From Phycisphaerales bacterium (lineage in GTDB: Bacteria > Planctomycetota > Phycisphaerae > Phycisphaerales > UBA1924), in assembly GCA_028285065.1 (NCBI GenBank), contig JANQQG010000132.1, positions 1 through 45,616 on the forward strand: a DNA stretch of 45,616 nucleotides, read 5' to 3'. The notes beneath the pieces were generated by a model that ran no database searches, was not told the origin of the DNA, and saw only the letters and a program-made list of their open reading frames with translations. The position numbers and the translations under genes are program-made. Of the stretch, positions 43,820 through 45,616 are shown in pieces (position 1 is the stretch's first letter; every line of letters starts with the position of its first letter).

Positions 43820-44389
43820 ATGCGGGTCTTTCGCCTCCGAGCTACCGACTCCCACAACCCCGGCAAGGACGACCGCCTCGTCGAGGTCATCGCCAACACC
43901 CCGGGTGAGGCCCAGGCCCACGCCGAGCGGTGTGGGTATGCCGTTCGCTCGATCGACGCCAACCCGTCGGATTCGACCTCGGACGAGGCCTCGGACGTCC
44001 TCTGGGCAACCGATCCGATCGTCTGCCCCTCCTGCGGCTGGGCGCTCGAGGGCCAGCCGATCACCGACGGCATGATCACCTGCGCGAGCTGCACGACGCC
44101 GGTGCGCCTGATCAGCTTCGAGGATCAGGTCCGTGGGCCGGGCTCACCGCTCCGGTTGCCCGGGACCGCGGGCGACGACGGGCCCGCTCCGAGCGCCGGT
44201 CGCGCGGCCGCGATGGGCGCCATCGCATGCGGACTGATCGGCCTCGTGGTGATCCCGGTCGTCCTCATCGGGATCCTCCTCGCTTGGCATGCCATGCGCG
44301 CCTCCGGCGGGCAGCGCGGCATCCCCGGGCTTGCGGCCTCGCTGGCAGCGGGCGCGGTCGGGCTGATCCGTCTGATCCCCGGCCTCTGA
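43820..44389 (+). CDS. Hypothetical zinc-ribbon membrane protein
   Basis: 189 residues, no family recognised with certainty. An N-terminal soluble part (MRVFRLRATDSHNPGKDDRL, then a segment on ageing of residue pairs EAQAHAERCGYAVRSID) precedes a zinc ribbon with CPSCGW...CASC (two CxxC pairs about 20 residues apart). The C-terminal ~60 residues hold two hydrophobic helices (AIACGLIGLVVIPVVLIGIL and LAASLAAGAVGLIRLI) with an AWHAMRASGG turn, similar to small DUF4190-type membrane modules. There is no signal peptide, so the zinc ribbon is probably cytoplasmic. The ATG at 43820 has only a weak ribosome site. The gene ends one base from the stop of the convergent polymerase gene. Confidence 0.7.
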   Translation: MRVFRLRATDSHNPGKDDRLVEVIANTPGEAQAHAERCGYAVRSIDANPSDSTSDEASDVLWATDPIVCPSCGWALEGQPITDGMITCASCTTPVRLISFEDQVRGPGSPLRLPGTAGDDGPAPSAGRAAAMGAIACGLIGLVVIPVVLIGILLAWHAMRASGGQRGIPGLAASLAAGAVGLIRLIPGL

Positions 44390-44390
44390 G

Positions 44391-45616
44391 TCAGCGCTTC
44401 AGCCAATCGTGGAGCCTCGACGCGTCCCACGTGTTGATGCAGCGCTCGGGCGTGACCCACCCGCGCCGGGCCGTCGCCACGCCGTAGCGGAGGTTGTCGA
44501 ACCCGGTCGGGCGATGCACGTCGCAGTCGATGGCGATGAGTGCGCCCGCATCGATCGCCGCCCGTACGTGCGTGTCGCGCAGGTCCAAGCGCATCCAGTG
44601 TGCATTGATCTCGAGGGCCACATCGTTCGCGGCGGCGGCCTTTGCGATGCGCCCGATGTCGATCGGAAGCCCCTCACGCTTCCCGATCACGCGCCCCGTC
44701 GGGTGTCCGAGGATCCGCACGCTCGGGTGCTCGATCGCGCGCAGCAGACGCTCGTTCGCGACGTCCGGCTCCTGCGTCAGCGCCGCATGGGGCGATGCGA
44801 CGACGATGTCCAACTGCTCGAGCACCTCGTCGGGGTAATCCAGCGAGCCGTCGACCAGGATGTCCACTTCCGAGCCCGCGAGCACCCGGATCCCGTCATG
44901 TCGCGAATCCGCCGCCCGCACCGCCTCGACCTGCGCCAACAGATCCTCGATCGACAGCCCGTTCGCCTGCACGCTCGAGCGTGAGTGGTCGGTCACGGCA
45001 ATCGTGTGGAACCCCCGCGCCTTCGCGCCCTCGATGAGCTCGTCGAGCTTCATCCGACCGTCTGAGGCAGTCGTATGCGCGTGCAGTTCAGAGACGACGT
45101 CCTCGACCTCGACCAACCGCGGCGTTTCGGGGGCGTCCAACTCCCCGCGATCCTCGCGCAGCTCGGGCGGGACCCAGGTGACGCTGAGTTCGTCGTAGAT
45201 CGCCTGCTCCGTCTCGGACGCGACCGGCGCGATCCCGCGCTTCTGGGGCGGCGTCTCGTCGTCGTCCAGCGGGTACAGCCCGTACTCGTTGAGCGTCAGC
45301 CCTTTCTTGAGCGCACGCTCGCGCAGGCGGACGTTGTGCTCCTTCGAGCCCGTGAAGTACATCAGGGCCGCGCCCCAGCTCTCTCGGGGCACGACGCGCA
45401 AGTCGACCTGCACCGTCGCGCCGTCGTCCTTCCCCCACCGATCGTCGCCCGCCTCGCCGAGGCGCACGCGGACGGACGACTTGGTCTGGCCTGCGGCGAT
45501 CACCTGCGTCACGTCATCGGCGCCGCGGAAGGCCTCGTGCACCGCCTCCGGTTCCTCCGACGTGGCCAGGATGTCGATGTCGCCGATCGTCTCCTTCCCG
45601 CGCCGGAGCGACCCCG
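44391..45616 (-). CDS. polX: PolX-family DNA polymerase/PHP-domain protein (5' end missing)
   Basis: Bacterial family X DNA polymerase with a C-terminal PHP phosphoesterase domain; 408 codons are visible and the start lies beyond the window end. The first visible residues, GSLRRGKETIGDIDILATS, are the palm active site (GDxD metal ligands). The fingers/thumb part ends near QAIYDELSVTWVPPELRE. The PHP domain has ELHAHTTASDG, AVTDHS, GSEVDIL, VASPHAAL, LGHPTGR, EINAHW and IAIDCDVHR, the full set of metal ligands for a trinuclear site with 3'-5' exonuclease or phosphatase activity in characterised PolX proteins. A role in base-excision repair fits. Convergent with the zinc-ribbon gene. The N-terminal HhH region cannot be seen. 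Confidence 0.95.
   Translation of the reverse strand, partial: GSLRRGKETIGDIDILATSEEPEAVHEAFRGADDVTQVIAAGQTKSSVRVRLGEAGDDRWGKDDGATVQVDLRVVPRESWGAALMYFTGSKEHNVRLRERALKKGLTLNEYGLYPLDDDETPPQKRGIAPVASETEQAIYDELSVTWVPPELREDRGELDAPETPRLVEVEDVVSELHAHTTASDGRMKLDELIEGAKARGFHTIAVTDHSRSSVQANGLSIEDLLAQVEAVRAADSRHDGIRVLAGSEVDILVDGSLDYPDEVLEQLDIVVASPHAALTQEPDVANERLLRAIEHPSVRILGHPTGRVIGKREGLPIDIGRIAKAAAANDVALEINAHWMRLDLRDTHVRAAIDAGALIAIDCDVHRPTGFDNLRYGVATARRGWVTPERCINTWDASRLHDWLKR

Noticed and set aside
1-45616. tRNA, rRNA, insertion sequences, integrases or phage genes
   Set aside because: No tRNA-like cloverleaf with CCA/T-loop features, no transposase or integrase motifs and no terminal inverted repeats with target duplications were seen; a covariance-model scan would be needed to exclude small RNAs.

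Overview
The window is high-GC, tightly packed bacterial DNA that looks like a chromosome segment of a planctomycete of the Phycisphaerae/Phycisphaerales type. The evidence is an alternative complex III plus caa3 oxidase operon, a small Minf_1886-type protein (a family restricted to Planctomycetes and Verrucomicrobia), very large ResB/CcsA cytochrome c assembly proteins, and above all a long array of secreted proteins ending in a paired-loop dockerin-like domain that closes with a cysteine (the kind named 'GC-type dockerin' in Phycisphaerales). No species can be named from sequence alone.

Region 1 (1-13.4 kb, + strand): an electron-transport operon. It runs actB (cut by the window start), actC, actD, actE, actF, a one-helix membrane protein of unknown role, a SCO copper chaperone, ctaC (CuA subunit fused to cytochrome c), ctaD, ctaE, ctaF and a second unknown membrane protein, ending at a strong hairpin at 13538. 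Together these oxidise quinol, pass electrons to cytochrome c haems and reduce oxygen. Several products carry His/Asp-rich tails.

Region 2 (13.7-25.1 kb): an OmpA-like envelope protein (-), an amidohydrolase, an apparent operon of resB, ccsA, a 3-methyladenine DNA glycosylase and the Minf_1886 protein (4-base overlaps or a 9-base gap), an AI-2E/PerM-type transporter, and ffh on the - strand. ResB and CcsA would attach the haems of ActE and CtaC.

Region 3 (25.4-43.8 kb, + strand): ten secreted dockerin-like proteins containing, by eye, 21 copies of a roughly 140-residue six-cysteine repeat resembling the pre-peptidase C-terminal (PPC) fold. Two other exported proteins sit among them: a metallophosphatase with LamG-like and Fn3-like domains, and a protein with two thioredoxin/TlpA-like domains. 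Paralogue pairs, a 40-base identical tract in three genes and a duplicated leader point to expansion by duplication and recombination. Four consecutive genes share a CATACTG promoter-like element. This array is the most interesting part of the window; its ligand, anchor and function are unknown.

Region 4 (43.8 kb to the end): a small zinc-ribbon membrane protein, then, convergent and cut by the window end, a PolX-family DNA polymerase with a C-terminal PHP domain. I saw no tRNA, rRNA, CRISPR array, insertion sequence or phage gene.
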